In this document: positions 46,667-59,100 of the stretch, in pieces
Numbering within the stretch: position 1 is the stretch's first letter
How the letters are laid out: every line of letters begins with the position of its first letter
NCBI RefSeq assembly: GCF_019008365.1
Contig: NZ_JAHHUL010000013.1
Span: 1-64,000, forward strand
Source: Phosphitispora fastidiosa
Lineage (GTDB): Bacteria > Bacillota > Thermincolia > Thermincolales > UBA2595
Direction: 5' to 3'
Length of the DNA stretch: 64,000 nucleotides
The notes under the pieces: generated by a model
What the model was told of the DNA's origin: nothing
Seen by the model: only the letters and a program-made list of their open reading frames with translations
The model's database searches: none
Program-made: the position numbers and the translations under genes

Positions 46667-47287
46667 TTATTTTTTCGGTGAAATTATAATCTTTCTGTAC
46701 GGCTCTTCACCTTCGCTGTAGGTGAAAACTTCCTTATGATCCTGTAGTGCCGTATGTATTACTCTTCTTTCGTGTGGATTCATCGGCTCCAAGACAACGT
46801 TTCTACCCTTTCTCTTGGCCTTATCTGCCAGTTTCAGAGCAAGCCTGCTCAGGGTTTCCTGTCTTCTCTGGCGATATCCTTCAACATCAATAATAAATTT
46901 GACCCTTTTCTCAGCTTTTTTGTTGGCCGCCAGGTTAATGTAATACTGCAAAGAATCCAGGGTATCACCTCTGCGTCCAATGAGTATCCCAAGGTCTGGC
47001 CCGGAAAGGTCTATTTTTGTATAGTCTTTATAATCACTGGAATTAATTTCAACTTCAATCTCCATATAATTAAAAATCTGCCGCAGGATCCGGCCCGCTC
47101 TTTTCTCCGGAACAACTCTTTCAGTTACTTTAACCTTGGCGTCTTTTGTCCCCAGAAAGCCAAAAAGACCTTTACTTGCTTCCTCCAGAACTTCAATTTC
47201 AACCTCATCATTTTCCAGCCTTAGTTCTTTTAAAGCTTCCTTTACTGCTTCTTCCACCGTCTTTGCGCTTTTGGTTATCTCCTTCAT
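46667..47287 (-). CDS. jag: RNA-binding protein Jag/KhpB
   Basis: 206 residues. N-terminal Jag_N domain, KH domain GILIGRRGDTLDSLQ and R3H domain NPHERRVIHTAL. ATG at 47287 is 12 bases after GGAGG; a TTG at 47296 has only three-base spacing. The gene overlaps the 3' end of yidC by about 80 bases, an unusually long overlap for coding regions in different frames. Confidence 0.94.
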   Translation of the reverse strand: MKEITKSAKTVEEAVKEALKELRLENDEVEIEVLEEASKGLFGFLGTKDAKVKVTERVVPEKRAGRILRQIFNYMEIEVEINSSDYKDYTKIDLSGPDLGILIGRRGDTLDSLQYYINLAANKKAEKRVKFIIDVEGYRQRRQETLSRLALKLADKAKRKGRNVVLEPMNPHERRVIHTALQDHKEVFTYSEGEEPYRKIIISPKK

Positions 47288-47948
47288 CTTCGGCAACTTC
47301 CTCCTTTATAACATCCGGTAAAGGCTGTCTGTTGATAAAATATTGCTGAACAGCGCCCACAATATTTGTCATCACCCAGTACAGACCTAGACCTGCAGGA
47401 AACTTATATGTAATAAAACCAATAAACAACGGCATCCCAAACAGCATTGTTCTTTGAGTTGGGTCTTTCATGTTTGTTGTCATCCTCTGCAGTCCAAAAG
47501 TAGTCACTGCAGCAAGTATTGGCATTATGTACAAATGGTCTGGTTCCTTCAGATTCTGAATCCAAAGAAAAGCCGCATGTGCCTTTACTGGAAACTGAAA
47601 TTTATAAAGCGTCTGGTACAAAGCAATTAATATAGGCATCTGAATCAGCAGCGGCAGGCATCCGGACAGGGGACTGGCACCATATTGTTTATAAATCTCC
47701 ATTACAGCTGCCTGGGCTTTTTGTGGGTCTTTTTTATACTTTTCCTGAACTTCTTTGATCTTTGGCTGTAGGTGCTGAGTAATTTTAAGAGACCTCATCT
47801 GTTTCACACTAAGAGGATAAAGCAGCATTTTTATGGCAACAGTTAAAAATATGATTGCCAACCCATAACTGGGAAGTCCTATCTGTTTGGTAATATTGTA
47901 AAAAAAGTTCAGTACCTGTGTCATCCCGTCTACAAACAGGCTCAACAA
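47208..47948 (-). CDS. yidC: membrane protein insertase YidC/SpoIIIJ
   Basis: 246 residues. TM segments include FFYNITKQIGLPSYGLAIIF, and the YidC motif KQMRSLKITQHLQPKIKEVQ follows the second helix. No lipobox at the start, the short form usual in this lineage. The C-terminal tail after about 215 is charged and overlaps the jag start. TTG start with GGGGGG nearby. Confidence 0.95.
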   Translation of the reverse strand: MLSLFVDGMTQVLNFFYNITKQIGLPSYGLAIIFLTVAIKMLLYPLSVKQMRSLKITQHLQPKIKEVQEKYKKDPQKAQAAVMEIYKQYGASPLSGCLPLLIQMPILIALYQTLYKFQFPVKAHAAFLWIQNLKEPDHLYIMPILAAVTTFGLQRMTTNMKDPTQRTMLFGMPLFIGFITYKFPAGLGLYWVMTNIVGAVQQYFINRQPLPDVIKEEVAEDEGDNQKRKDGGRSSKGSFKRTKAGK

Positions 47949-47973
47949 TTAACCCCCCTTTAGAAAAGCTCTT

Positions 47974-48183
47974 TTATTTCACAGGGTCATACCCTCCCGG
48001 ATTGAAAGGATGACACCTAATTATTCTGGCCAAAGCTTTTAGAGTACCCTTAATAACACCATACTTGGCAATTGCCTGCAGCGCATATTCCGAACATGTA
48101 GGATAAAAACGGCAGCTATTAGGTTTCATCGGCGACAATACCTTCTGATAAACCTTAATAATCAATATTAACAATTTTCTCAT
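47974..48183 (-). CDS. yidD: membrane protein insertion efficiency factor YidD
   Basis: 69 residues with [11 protein letters not shown] and [11 protein letters not shown], the complete YidD signature. Amphipathic inner-membrane-associated protein. Lies between rnpA and yidC, seven bases after rnpA. Confidence 0.96.
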   Translation of the reverse strand: MRKLLILIIKVYQKVLSPMKPNSCRFYPTCSEYALQAIAKYGVIKGTLKALARIIRCHPFNPGGYDPVK

Positions 48184-48189
48184 GACTGT

Positions 48190-48531
48190 TCAACTCTTTC
48201 TAATAAGACCTGCCCTTGCAGCCAGATTAAAAAAACTCTTTTCCATATTTTTGTAATCAGGAGATTCCTTAATTCTTGGCCTTACTATAATTACACAGTC
48301 AAAACCTTCCTTGATGATATCACAGTTTGTCCTACATATTTCTCTCATAATCCTTTTAATCCTGTTTCTCATAACTGCGTTTCCAATTTTTTTTCCTACT
48401 GAAAAGCCAAATCTGGTTATGCCAATGTCATTAGGAAGACAGTAAATTACCAAATACTTGTCAACAACTGTTTTTCCGCCTTTATAGACCTTATTAAAAT
48501 CCTTGCGTTTAGTTAAGCTATTTAAACCCAT
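48190..48531 (-). CDS. rnpA: ribonuclease P protein component
   Basis: 113 residues with RFGFSVGKKIGNAVMRNRIKR and the following IMRE, the RNase P protein signature. Processes tRNA 5' ends with the rnpB RNA. GGAG is six bases before the ATG. Confidence 0.97.
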   Translation of the reverse strand: MGLNSLTKRKDFNKVYKGGKTVVDKYLVIYCLPNDIGITRFGFSVGKKIGNAVMRNRIKRIMREICRTNCDIIKEGFDCVIIVRPRIKESPDYKNMEKSFFNLAARAGLIRKS

Positions 48532-48642
48532 ATTTTACTCCATAGCGAAGATATCCCAATTAACCTCAATTACCCTTAACATGTATAATATACCCTTTTC
48601 ATTATGTTTTAATTACAATTACCTTTTTTTAGCACGAATAAA

Positions 48643-48668
48643 CTAAAAGGCCACTAAAAGCGGCCTTA
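48643..48668 (-). terminator. weak hairpin after rpmH
   Basis: AAGGCC/GGCCTT stem with a short TTTTAGTTT tail directly after the rpmH stop. Probably an attenuator or partial terminator between rpmH and rnpA. Confidence 0.55.
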
Positions 48669-48800
48669 TGCTGACAGTTTTGCTCTTCCTTTAAGACGTC
48701 GTCTTTTTAACAAATTCCGACCTGCTTTTGTACTCATTCTTTTTATAAAGCCATGAACCCTTTTATGCTTACGGTTCTTAGGCTGGTAAGTCTGCTTCAA
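48666..48800 (-). CDS. rpmH: 50S ribosomal protein L34
   Basis: 44 residues from a TTG at 48800: [17 protein letters not shown], then [27 protein letters not shown] is nine bases upstream of the start. Conserved first gene of the rpmH-rnpA-yidD-yidC-jag cluster facing away from oriC. Confidence 0.98.
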   Translation of the reverse strand: MKQTYQPKNRKHKRVHGFIKRMSTKAGRNLLKRRRLKGRAKLSA

Positions 48801-49519
48801 AATATCGCACCTCCTTTTTGTTATTCACCCTTTACAAACCCTAAAATCAATCATTTGGTATCAGTTTTACCTCAGTCCAGAGACATACATACAAAATTAT
48901 ATATTAATCATACTATAACGTCAAGGGCAATAGCTGGATTACCTTTTCTTCCAATAAAAATTAACTTTGCCAATTGTGTATAACTTTTAAATTAATTGTT
49001 GATAACATACCTGAAATTTGATATCATTAACTTACCAAAATTAAGACAAGCCTGATTTTTATTCCAGTTGGGCTTTTTATATGTTTAGACGATGAGTACT
49101 GTCTATTACATTAATTAATATTACAGTCTGGGGATAGAATGTGAATAAATGATATCTTCTAAACTTTAATACCATTTTTACAAATGGTATTTTTGTTTCT
49201 CTTTTGGCCTGTATTAAATTAATATATTAAAAATCCACAGTTATTTTTTATTGTGTATAAACTGTGAATAACTCATCTAATTTTAAGTCCTCCGGGCCTC
49301 TAAGGCACGTAGTAATATTTCACAAATTCTCTTTTTGTTTTTTTTATAATGCTCCTTAAGCCTTGATACTTATAGGCTTTCAACACCTAAACCCGGAGTA
49401 TAATCGAAACAAACCCAGATAAATCAAGTGTTTTTCAAGATTATTTTGTAATTGTGGATAACTTTTAGTATTTATTCTTAATAGTAAATAATTGTTTTTC
49501 TTTTCTAGGAGGTTTTACT
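48801..49519. other. oriC: oriC, rpmH-dnaA intergenic part
   Basis: About 720 bases of AT-rich DNA with no gene and several DnaA-box-like nonamers: TGTGTATAA at 48975-48983 and 49252-49260, TGTTGATAA at 48997-49005, TGTGAATAA at 49263-49271 and the perfect TGTGGATAA at 49454-49462. Long A/T runs (48590-48630, 49190-49270) are candidate unwinding sites. Two promoters diverging to rpmH and dnaA are expected but were not resolved. Confidence 0.85.
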
Positions 49520-50941
49520 ATGCTGTTAGCGGAAATCGACGAAATTTGGCAACAAGCCTTATCTGTTTTAAAAAAACAGGTAAGTAAACCCTCATTTGAG
49601 ATGTGGGTTAAATTTACCAGGCCTGTTCAGTATCGTGACCACACCATGATAATTGAAGTACCCAATGACTTTGCCAAAGACTGGCTGGAAAGCCGGTATT
49701 ATGAAGTCATCAAGGGTTCCCTGGAAAAACTCCTTAATAGGGAAATTGGGCTTTCTTTTGTTCTTCCCAGCTCAGGTGAAGCCTGTTTTCCAGATGATAC
49801 TTTTGAAATGGATTCAATTGCAAGCACCAATACTTATAATAACGATTTTAGTGATAATGGTGAATCCATAAAAATTACCTTTGATGAAAAAAATAATTTT
49901 GCTCAATCTTCTTACTCTTACTTAAATCCAAAATATACTTTTGATACTTTTGTCGTAGGTAACAGTAACCGCTTTGCACATGCAGCTTCACTTGCAGTTG
50001 CAGAATCTCCTGCTAAATCATATAATCCTTTATTTATTTATGGGGGAGTTGGTTTAGGAAAAACTCACCTAATGCAGGCAATAGGCCACCATATCCTTGT
50101 CAATGCATCTTCCACAAGAGTTTTTTATGTATCTTCAGAAAAGTTTACTAATGAACTTATCAATTCCATCAGAGATGATAAAACTGTCGACTTTCGAAAT
50201 AAATACCGGACAATGGATATACTCCTTGTTGATGACATTCAGTTCCTGGCCGGTAAAGAAAGAACACAGGAAGAATTTTTCCATACATTTAATGCTTTGT
50301 ATGAAGCAAACAAGCAGATTATCATCTCCAGTGACAGACCTCCAAAAGAAATACCTACTTTGGAAGACCGGTTACGTTCACGTTTTGAATGGGGCCTTAT
50401 TACTGATATCCAACCGCCTGATTTAGAAACCAGAATAGCCATACTCAGGAAAAAAGCTAAACTTGAGAATCTCAAAGTTTCCGATGAAGTAATATCATAC
50501 ATTGCCGATCATATTCACTCAAATATCAGGGAACTTGAAGGTGCTTTGATAAGGGTAATGGCATATTCCTCAATTAAACATGCGCCTATTACACCTGAAT
50601 TAGCACATGAAGCCTTAAAAGACATTTTACCGGCAAGAAAACCTAAAATAATTACTATTTCTATTATTCAAAAATCTGTTTCTGAATACTTTAACCTTAG
50701 ATTGGAAGACTTTAAATCAAAAAGAAGAACCCGATCTGTTGCTTTCCCCAGACAGATAGCTATGTATCTATGCAGAGAATTAACCGATAATTCTCTCCCA
50801 AAAATAGGTGATGAATTCGGTGGAAGGGATCACACAACCGTAATGCATGCATATGAAAAAATATCAACTTCACTTCAGGAAGATACAGTTCTCCAATCAA
50901 CAGTAACGGAATTAAAAAATATTATTATGCAATCTAATTAA
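49520..50941 (+). CDS. dnaA: chromosomal replication initiator DnaA
   Basis: 473 residues. Domain I at the N-terminus, AAA+ domain with [16 protein letters not shown] and LLVDDIQFL, and domain IV with the DnaA-box reader [15 protein letters not shown]. Loads DnaB at oriC. AGGAGG is seven to eight bases before the ATG. Confidence 0.99.
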   Translation: MLLAEIDEIWQQALSVLKKQVSKPSFEMWVKFTRPVQYRDHTMIIEVPNDFAKDWLESRYYEVIKGSLEKLLNREIGLSFVLPSSGEACFPDDTFEMDSIASTNTYNNDFSDNGESIKITFDEKNNFAQSSYSYLNPKYTFDTFVVGNSNRFAHAASLAVAESPAKSYNPLFIYGGVGLGKTHLMQAIGHHILVNASSTRVFYVSSEKFTNELINSIRDDKTVDFRNKYRTMDILLVDDIQFLAGKERTQEEFFHTFNALYEANKQIIISSDRPPKEIPTLEDRLRSRFEWGLITDIQPPDLETRIAILRKKAKLENLKVSDEVISYIADHIHSNIRELEGALIRVMAYSSIKHAPITPELAHEALKDILPARKPKIITISIIQKSVSEYFNLRLEDFKSKRRTRSVAFPRQIAMYLCRELTDNSLPKIGDEFGGRDHTTVMHAYEKISTSLQEDTVLQSTVTELKNIIMQSN

Positions 50942-51213
50942 CCTGGGGATAAAGCCTTATTATAAAGGGTCTTATTTGTGAATAGGTGTGCATAACTTTC
51001 CTCTTTTTTTATTTCTTTAATATTTTGTTAATAAAAGAATCAAACTATAAACATTTTTTCAACACCCTTTAAGAGAAGAGGGACATGCTTTTAAAAAGCA
51101 TATCCACATATTCACATGTATTACTACTATTACTCCTTAAATTATTTAAATATAATAAAAGAGAAAAGTTTTTATATTAATAAACGTCCCTTGTGGATAA
51201 AGGAGGTCAATTC
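50942..51213. other. oriC: oriC, dnaA-dnaN intergenic part
   Basis: AT-rich 272 bases with more DnaA-box-like nonamers: TGTGCATAA (50987-50995), ATATCCACA (51100-51108) and the perfect TGTGGATAA (51192-51200), which overlaps the dnaN ribosome-binding region. Together with the rpmH-dnaA part this makes a bipartite origin with dnaA in between. Confidence 0.75.
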
Positions 51214-52323
51214 ATGAAAGTTATTGCTTCAAAAGATAACTTTTTACATGGAGTACAGGTCGTTCAAAGAGCTGTTTCTGCAAAAAACCCTCTTGCGGTA
51301 TTAACAGGAATTTTAGTTAAAGCATCTGAAGGAATTCTCACCTTTAGCGCCACTGATCTCGAACTTGGTATAGAATGTGTTGTGCCTGTCACCGTAGAGG
51401 AACAGGGAGGAGTAGTTCTTCCGGCAAAATATTTTACGGAAATTGTACGGCGACTGCCAGATGTACCCATAAATTTTGAAAGCAGTAAAGAAAAAAATAA
51501 CACCTTAATTAAATATGGGCAAGCAGAATTCAATCTTCTTGGAATGCCTGAAGATGATTTTCCTCTTATTCCAAAGATAGACAGTGATTCTATTCTTACA
51601 GTCAAACAGGAACAATTCAAGACTATGATAAAACAGGTTGGTTTTGCCACCTCTAATGATGATAACAGGCCAATTTTTACAGGGATACTTATGGAAATTG
51701 AGCAGGGAAATATGAAAATGGTGGCTACTGATACTCATAGGCTTGCCTATCGAACAGGGATAATTGCTAATGGTGAAGAAGTATTGGAAAAGTCTGTTAT
51801 TATTCCGGGCAAGACTCTTAATGAGCTTAACAGGATAATGACTGGAGAAGGTGAAGATTTAAAGATTGCTTTCGGAGAAAACCAGGTGGTATTTGAAATG
51901 CCAGGAATCAGGTTTATTTCGAGGTTAATAGAAGGACAGTTTCCAAATTATCGTCAAGTTATTCCACAAGGATGTAAAACAAAAATAAAGGTTAAAACAA
52001 AAGATTTGATGGATTCGGCAGAAAGGGCCTCATTATTAGCCAAAGAAGGTTCTAATGTGATAAAATTTAATATTGAGGAAGATTATATGTTGATTTCATC
52101 AAATAGTCCTGATATAGGAAAAATAGAGGAACAGGTTTCAATCGTAATGGAAGGGGAAAAAACCCAGATAGCCTTTAATTCAAAATACCTGCTTGATGTT
52201 ATTAAAATAATAGAAACTGATGAAATGATATTAGAACTGACAGGACCATTAAGCCCGGGAATAATTAAGCCTATGGACGACGAAAGCTATATTTACCTGA
52301 TATTGCCTATAAGGGTAGTATAG
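51214..52323 (+). CDS. dnaN: DNA polymerase III beta sliding clamp
   Basis: 369 residues starting MKVIASKDNFLHGVQ, with AGGAGG seven bases upstream of 51214; the frame is open seven codons earlier through the DnaA box. VATDTHRLAYR and the C-terminal LILPIRV are typical. Encircles DNA for processive synthesis. Confidence 0.98.
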   Translation: MKVIASKDNFLHGVQVVQRAVSAKNPLAVLTGILVKASEGILTFSATDLELGIECVVPVTVEEQGGVVLPAKYFTEIVRRLPDVPINFESSKEKNNTLIKYGQAEFNLLGMPEDDFPLIPKIDSDSILTVKQEQFKTMIKQVGFATSNDDNRPIFTGILMEIEQGNMKMVATDTHRLAYRTGIIANGEEVLEKSVIIPGKTLNELNRIMTGEGEDLKIAFGENQVVFEMPGIRFISRLIEGQFPNYRQVIPQGCKTKIKVKTKDLMDSAERASLLAKEGSNVIKFNIEEDYMLISSNSPDIGKIEEQVSIVMEGEKTQIAFNSKYLLDVIKIIETDEMILELTGPLSPGIIKPMDDESYIYLILPIRVV

Positions 52324-52353
52324 CGCTGTTTCTGGGTGAGGAGATGTTTTTAA

Positions 52354-53478
52354 TTGCAGGTGAGTGGCATTTCTCTACATAATTACAGAAATTACCAAGA
52401 AGCACAGGTAGATTTTCATCCTTTTTTAAATATAATTACGGGCAGAAATGCACAGGGTAAAACCAACATTTTGGAAGCAATTTTTTATACTGTTACGGGC
52501 AAATCACATCGTACTGGTTTTGATACAGAACTGATTTTTTGGGGAGAAAAATTTTTCAGGATAATATTAAATGGAGAGAGGTTTTCAGGAAGAGTAAAAA
52601 TTGAAATATCAACGAGGTCAGACGGAAAAAAAATTCTTAAAGTAAACGGTCAGCCGAGAAAAAAACTTAGCGATCTGATAGGTATTATTAATGCTGTGCT
52701 TTTCTCACCGGAAGACATGATGCTGGTTAAAGGAGGCCCCTCTGTAAGGAGAAGATACCTGGATATAGAAATTTCCCAGGTAAGTTCTTATTATTGTCAT
52801 TGCCTGGCCAATTATAACAGGATATTATTACAGAGAAACTCTCTCTTAAAGGCCGTCAGGGAAGGTAAAGAAAGCGATGAACTTCTTGGTGTATGGGATA
52901 AGCAGCTTGCAGAATATGGAGTAACCATTATCAGAAAGAGAGAAGAAGTTATTAAAAAACTCTTACCACTTGCCCAAAAAATACATCTAAATATTACTGA
53001 GGGAAATGAAGAGCTTAATCTTAAATATATACCTTCAATAAATTTAGATATAGAAACTTCTAAAAGCTCTGATGAAGATAATTTTTTAAAAAGGCTTAAA
53101 GAAAACAGGAAAGTGGAAATACTAAAAGGAATAACAGTATCAGGACCACACAGAGATGATATTGATATCAGAATAGGAAATATTAATGTTAAAGCATTCG
53201 GATCACAAGGGCAACAGAGGACAGGGGCTCTTAGCATGAAGCTTTCTGAAATAGAATTCATGAAAAATGAAACCGGAGAATATCCGGTATTACTCCTTGA
53301 TGATGTTATGTCTGAACTTGATACTAATAGAAGAAAATATCTTCTTAAGGTAGTAAAGGGGAAGGTACAGACTTTTGTTACAACAACAGGAATTAAAGAT
53401 GTCTTTGATACCGTTATAGAAAACAGTCGAATATTTGAAGCACAATCAGGTATCATAAATATAGTACAGGAGGGTTGA
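52354..53478 (+). CDS. recF: recombination mediator RecF
   Basis: 374 residues. GRNAQGKTNILEAI Walker A near residue 30, SGPHRDD, GSQGQQRT signature and LLLDDVMSELD Walker B. TTG start ten bases after GAGGAG. The small S4-domain gene (yaaA) that often lies between dnaN and recF is missing; only 30 bases separate them. Confidence 0.98.
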   Translation: MQVSGISLHNYRNYQEAQVDFHPFLNIITGRNAQGKTNILEAIFYTVTGKSHRTGFDTELIFWGEKFFRIILNGERFSGRVKIEISTRSDGKKILKVNGQPRKKLSDLIGIINAVLFSPEDMMLVKGGPSVRRRYLDIEISQVSSYYCHCLANYNRILLQRNSLLKAVREGKESDELLGVWDKQLAEYGVTIIRKREEVIKKLLPLAQKIHLNITEGNEELNLKYIPSINLDIETSKSSDEDNFLKRLKENRKVEILKGITVSGPHRDDIDIRIGNINVKAFGSQGQQRTGALSMKLSEIEFMKNETGEYPVLLLDDVMSELDTNRRKYLLKVVKGKVQTFVTTTGIKDVFDTVIENSRIFEAQSGIINIVQEG

Positions 53479-53479
53479 A

Positions 53480-53761
53480 ATGTTTATTCATCTGGGAGGA
53501 GATACTGTTGTCCCCAAAGAAGAAGTAATAGCTATTCTTAGTTTAAAACTGGTAAATAAAGCAGATATAAATCGAGAATTTATGGTACTTGCTGAAGAAG
53601 AAGGGTTTATCAGCAATATCACAGATAATGCCGCCTCAAAGTCTTTTATAATAACAACAAAGAAAATTTTTCTATCTCCCATTTCACCAAGTACCCTGAA
53701 AAAGAGGTCAAAAGAGGAGATTGATAAAAATGAAAGACAGGTAAAAGACAAGCCGTGGTAA
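53480..53761 (+). CDS. remB: RemA/RemB-family (DUF370) regulatory protein
   Basis: 93 residues: MFIHLGGDTVVPKEEVIAI and SKSFIITTKKIFLSPIS. Recognised by sequence and by its location between recF and gyrB. RemA relatives bind DNA and regulate matrix genes in Bacillus; the role of RemB is less clear. It begins one base after the recF stop. Confidence 0.92.
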   Translation: MFIHLGGDTVVPKEEVIAILSLKLVNKADINREFMVLAEEEGFISNITDNAASKSFIITTKKIFLSPISPSTLKKRSKEEIDKNERQVKDKPW

Positions 53762-53781
53762 GAATAGGAGCCACGGTTTTT
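53751..53781 (+). terminator. intrinsic terminator of dnaN-recF-remB
   Basis: CCGTGG/CCACGG stem (53753-53776) followed by TTTTT, overlapping the last codons of remB. Confidence 0.75.
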
Positions 53782-53790
53782 GCGTTATTC

Positions 53791-53819
53791 TTGTGGTTAA
53801 CGGAATAATGTGGTAAAAT
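53791..53819 (+). promoter_or_regulatory. gyrB-gyrA promoter
   Basis: TTGTGG (53791-53796), 17-base spacer, TAAAAT (53814-53819), 39 bases before the gyrB ATG. Confidence 0.7.
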
Positions 53820-53836
53820 ATTGATTTGGAGATTAA

Positions 53837-55765
<1,929 letters not shown>

Positions 55766-55801
55766 TTATAAAGAAATGAACTAACCAAGAGGTGAAAAAA
55801 C

Positions 55802-58237
55802 TTGACAGAACAAGGTGCAGGGAAAATACTGCCTATTGACATTAATGATGAAATGAAGAATTCGTATATAGATTATGCCATGAGTGTTATTGTAGGCAGG
55901 GCCCTTCCTGATGTCAGGGATGGTCTGAAACCGGTACACAGACGTATTTTATATGCAATGCACGAATTGGGAATGAATCCCGACAAACCGCACAAAAAGT
56001 CAGCCCGGATTGTTGGGGAAGTACTGGGTAAGTACCATCCCCACGGAGATTCGGCTGTTTATGATGCCATGGTAAGGTTAGCCCAGAACTTTTCGTCCAG
56101 GTATCCTCTTATTGACGGTCACGGTAACTTCGGGTCTGTAGACGGGGATTCTGCAGCGGCCATGCGTTATACTGAGGCCAGGATGTCAAAAATCGCCACT
56201 GAACTTCTCAAGGATATTGACAAAGATACAGTTGAATACATGGCTAACTTTGATGACAGCCTAAAAGAACCTGTTGTGCTGCCGGCAAGAATACCAAATC
56301 TGCTCATAAATGGGTCTTCTGGTATTGCAGTAGGGATGGCTACAAATATTCCGCCCCATAATATTGGGGAGGTAATTGATGGCGTAGTTGCGGTTATTGA
56401 TAACCCGGATATAACCCCAAATGAACTTATGATGAATATCAAAGGTCCGGATTTTCCAACAGGCGGAATCATTATGGGCCGTGAGGGGATAAACAGTGCC
56501 TATGCAACCGGACGGGGAGTAATCAGGGTAAGGTCACAAGCCAGAATAGAACGCATGTCTAACGGTAAAATGAGGATACTTGTTACCGAACTCCCTTATC
56601 AGGTAAACAAAGCGAGACTTATAGAAAAAATTGCAGATCTGGTCAGGGATAAGAAGTTGGATGGCATAACTGACCTGCGCGATGAGTCTGACCGGACCGG
56701 AATGCAGATAGTCATTGAACTTAGGCGTGATGCCAATGCCAATGTAATTCTGAACCAACTCTATAAGCATACTCAGATGCAGGAGACCTTTGGAGTAATA
56801 ATGCTTGCACTGGTTGATGGGCAGCCGCGGATTTTGAATTTGAAAGAGGTATTGTTTTATTACCTTGAACACCAAAAGGATGTTACTACAAGGAGAACAA
56901 GGTATGAACTTAATAAGGCTGAGGCAAGGGCACATATCGTCGAGGGCCTTCGAATTGCCCTCAATAATTTGGATGCTGTAATCAAGACTATTAGAGAGTC
57001 ACGTACAGCTGATATTGCCAGAACCGCTTTAATGGAAAGATTCGGCCTGTCGGAAAAGCAGGCACAGGCTATCCTGGAAATGCGTCTCCAAAGGCTGACC
57101 GGTCTTGAAAGAGATAAACTTGAAGAGGAATATAAAAATCTTGTCGAAAAAATCACGTATCTTAAGGCTGTACTGGCAAATGAGCAGATGGTCCTGGATA
57201 TAATTAAAGAGGAATTACTGGAGATTAGGAATAAATACATTGACGAGAGAAGGACAGTAATCACTGACGATGATACCAGAATTGATGATGAAGATTTGAT
57301 TGCCGAAGAGGACATGGTTATTACGGTTACTCATTATGGGTATATCAAACGTATTTCCTTAGATACATACAGGAGTCAGAAACGGGGCGGTCGGGGTGTT
57401 ACGGCAATGGGAACAAAAGAAGAGGATTTTGTGGAACACCTCTTTATTACAACAACACACCATTTCATTCTCTTCTTCACCAAAAAAGGAAAAGTCTACA
57501 AGTTAAAGGTTCATGAAATTCCGGAAGCGGGGAGGCAGGCTAAAGGAACAGCGATTGTCAATCTTCTGCAGATAGCGGGTGATGATACAATTACTTCTGT
57601 TATCCCGGTAAAATCTTTTGCAACCGAGCTATTTCTGTTTACTGCAACAAGGAAAGGGATAGTTAAGAAAACACCTATTGGTGAATATATCTCTTCCAGG
57701 AAAGACGGCCTGATAGCTCTAACTCTTGATGATGGAGATGAATTGATAGATGTCAAGCTTACTTCGGGTGATGATGATATCATTATTGGTACTGCCAATG
57801 GTATGTCGATAAGATTCCATGAAACTGAAGTAAGAAGCATGGGGAGAACGGCCAGGGGTGTCAGGGGAATTACCCTGACAGGCAGGGACCTTGTTGTTGG
57901 AATGGACCTCGCACAAAAAGGGACACATCTCCTGGTAGTTTCCGCAAATGGTTATGGCAAAAGAACCAAACTGGAAGAATACCGAACTCAGGGCCGCGGC
58001 GGTAAAGGTATGATGACAATAAAGCGGACCAAACGGAACGGGCCATTGGTTGGTATCAAGATTCTCAATGTTGATGAGGAAATCATGATGATTACGGCAG
58101 AGGGAATAATTATCCGAATGGATGTAAAGGATATTTCCTCTATGGGGAGAACTACTCAAGGAGTTACCATGATGAGGCTTGATGAAAAGGATTCTGTTGT
58201 AGCGCTTGCTAAAGTGGTCACAAAAGAAGAAGATTAA
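55802..58237 (+). CDS. gyrA: DNA gyrase subunit A
   Basis: 811 residues. [21 protein letters not shown], catalytic-region [11 protein letters not shown], quinolone-determining [12 protein letters not shown] with wild-type-like Ser and Asp, and the GyrA box QKRGGRG near 525 that distinguishes GyrA from ParC. TTG start after AGAGGTG. Six-bladed C-terminal wrapping domain present. Confidence 0.99.
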   Translation: MTEQGAGKILPIDINDEMKNSYIDYAMSVIVGRALPDVRDGLKPVHRRILYAMHELGMNPDKPHKKSARIVGEVLGKYHPHGDSAVYDAMVRLAQNFSSRYPLIDGHGNFGSVDGDSAAAMRYTEARMSKIATELLKDIDKDTVEYMANFDDSLKEPVVLPARIPNLLINGSSGIAVGMATNIPPHNIGEVIDGVVAVIDNPDITPNELMMNIKGPDFPTGGIIMGREGINSAYATGRGVIRVRSQARIERMSNGKMRILVTELPYQVNKARLIEKIADLVRDKKLDGITDLRDESDRTGMQIVIELRRDANANVILNQLYKHTQMQETFGVIMLALVDGQPRILNLKEVLFYYLEHQKDVTTRRTRYELNKAEARAHIVEGLRIALNNLDAVIKTIRESRTADIARTALMERFGLSEKQAQAILEMRLQRLTGLERDKLEEEYKNLVEKITYLKAVLANEQMVLDIIKEELLEIRNKYIDERRTVITDDDTRIDDEDLIAEEDMVITVTHYGYIKRISLDTYRSQKRGGRGVTAMGTKEEDFVEHLFITTTHHFILFFTKKGKVYKLKVHEIPEAGRQAKGTAIVNLLQIAGDDTITSVIPVKSFATELFLFTATRKGIVKKTPIGEYISSRKDGLIALTLDDGDELIDVKLTSGDDDIIIGTANGMSIRFHETEVRSMGRTARGVRGITLTGRDLVVGMDLAQKGTHLLVVSANGYGKRTKLEEYRTQGRGGKGMMTIKRTKRNGPLVGIKILNVDEEIMMITAEGIIIRMDVKDISSMGRTTQGVTMMRLDEKDSVVALAKVVTKEED

Positions 58238-58808
58238 ATATTTTTCAGAAAAATATCAGATAATAGAAGGAATTTTTGATGTAGATGCGAATAGAATTAA
58301 CTGAAACAAAAAATCCACACATTAAAAAGAAAAATAAAGTCCCGAGGCAAGAGTCCCGCGACAAAAAGTCCAGAGACCGGTTTGTTAACCGGTCTTTCCT
58401 TATGGGATTACCAACTTAATTAGCCGCATTTTTTGTCGAAAAAACACAGAAAAAGGAATATTTTTCTTTAATAAAAAAACAAGGAGTTTTATCTTAGCGT
58501 AAGAATACAATATAATAAGCACATAAAAACACAAAGCTGCGCGGCATTTGTGAAAAGTGACACTAACTCTCACAAAAAAAAGAGGATTTTCCAGAACAAT
58601 GAAGAAGTGTACACAAATCAATACACCATGAGAGTAAGAGATTCTTTGGAAAAGCAATGTTTTAAAATGGCCTTGTAAAATACATAAGTCATAGTGTCTG
58701 CGAATCGGTTAACACTTTGGGGGGAAATCAGAATATTCAGGCAATGTACAGGAGATGTAGGATTTTGTACAATTGGAAAAGTCTTATAGAATATTGGAGG
58801 GATGGAGA
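58238..58808. other. gyrA-com1 intergenic region
   Basis: About 570 AT-rich bases between gyrA and the first zinc-ribbon gene. It includes the first copy (A) of the tandem GTCC element and terminator (58339-58401), which also ends the gyr transcript. The remaining 400 bases have no accepted gene; a weak -35/-10 pair TTGTAC/TAGAAT lies about 20 bases before the start region of com1. No other structure was identified. Confidence 0.55.
58339..58401 (+). promoter_or_regulatory. tandem GTCCNGAGRC element copy A with terminator
   Basis: Three boxes: GTCCCGAGGC (58339), GTCCCGCGAC (58353) and GTCCAGAGAC (58368), then the terminator stem GACCGGTT/AACCGGTC (58375-58394) followed by TTTCCTT. The last three bases GAC of box 3 are the first three of the terminator stem, so the two structures compete. 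Confidence 0.75.
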
Positions 58809-58994
58809 ATGCTAGATGTAAGATGTGATTGCGGAAAAATAGTTTGTCAGTCAGACCATGAGTTTGTGGTAATAAAGTGTCGCCACTGTAAAAGGTTTGT
58901 TTTTATAAAAGCAGAAGATAATAAACTCTCAATTTCACCGCACTTGATTAACAGGGTGAATAGTCATCATCGCAATTGTCATAAGACAATGTAA
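58809..58994 (+). CDS. small zinc-ribbon protein resembling phage Mu Com
   Basis: 61 residues from ATG 58809, eight bases after GGAGG. VRCDCGKIVCQ (Cys-x-Cys and Cys) and IKCRHCKRFVF give a four-plus-cysteine zinc ribbon, the pattern of Mu Com-family proteins. Com binds the mom mRNA leader and activates translation; an RNA- or DNA-binding role here is inferred from the fold only. Closely related to the gene at 59262. Element B starts five bases after its stop. I do not recognise a named family member in bacteria. Confidence 0.75.
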   Translation: MLDVRCDCGKIVCQSDHEFVVIKCRHCKRFVFIKAEDNKLSISPHLINRVNSHHRNCHKTM

Positions 58995-58998
58995 AGTA

Positions 58999-59048
58999 GT
59001 CCGGAGACTTTCGAGTCCAGAGGCCAGCAAAATATGCTGGCCTTTTTT
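58999..59048 (+). promoter_or_regulatory. tandem GTCCNGAGRC element copy B with terminator
   Basis: GTCCGGAGAC (58999) and GTCCAGAGGC (59015), 16 bases apart. GAC-T-TTCG-AGTC between them makes a UUCG-type hairpin. Stem GGCCAGC/GCTGGCC (59022-59042) followed by TTTTTT. Overlap of box 2 with the terminator stem is conserved. Confidence 0.8.
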
Positions 59049-59100
59049 CATCCCTAAAATATAGAGAAGTATTAAACAACTAAAAAGTAAAAGCCCGAAA

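Noticed and set aside
58400-58657. 85-codon minus-strand frame in the gyrA-com1 gap
   Set aside because: AT-rich intergenic DNA, no ribosome-binding site or family, and against the local gene direction.
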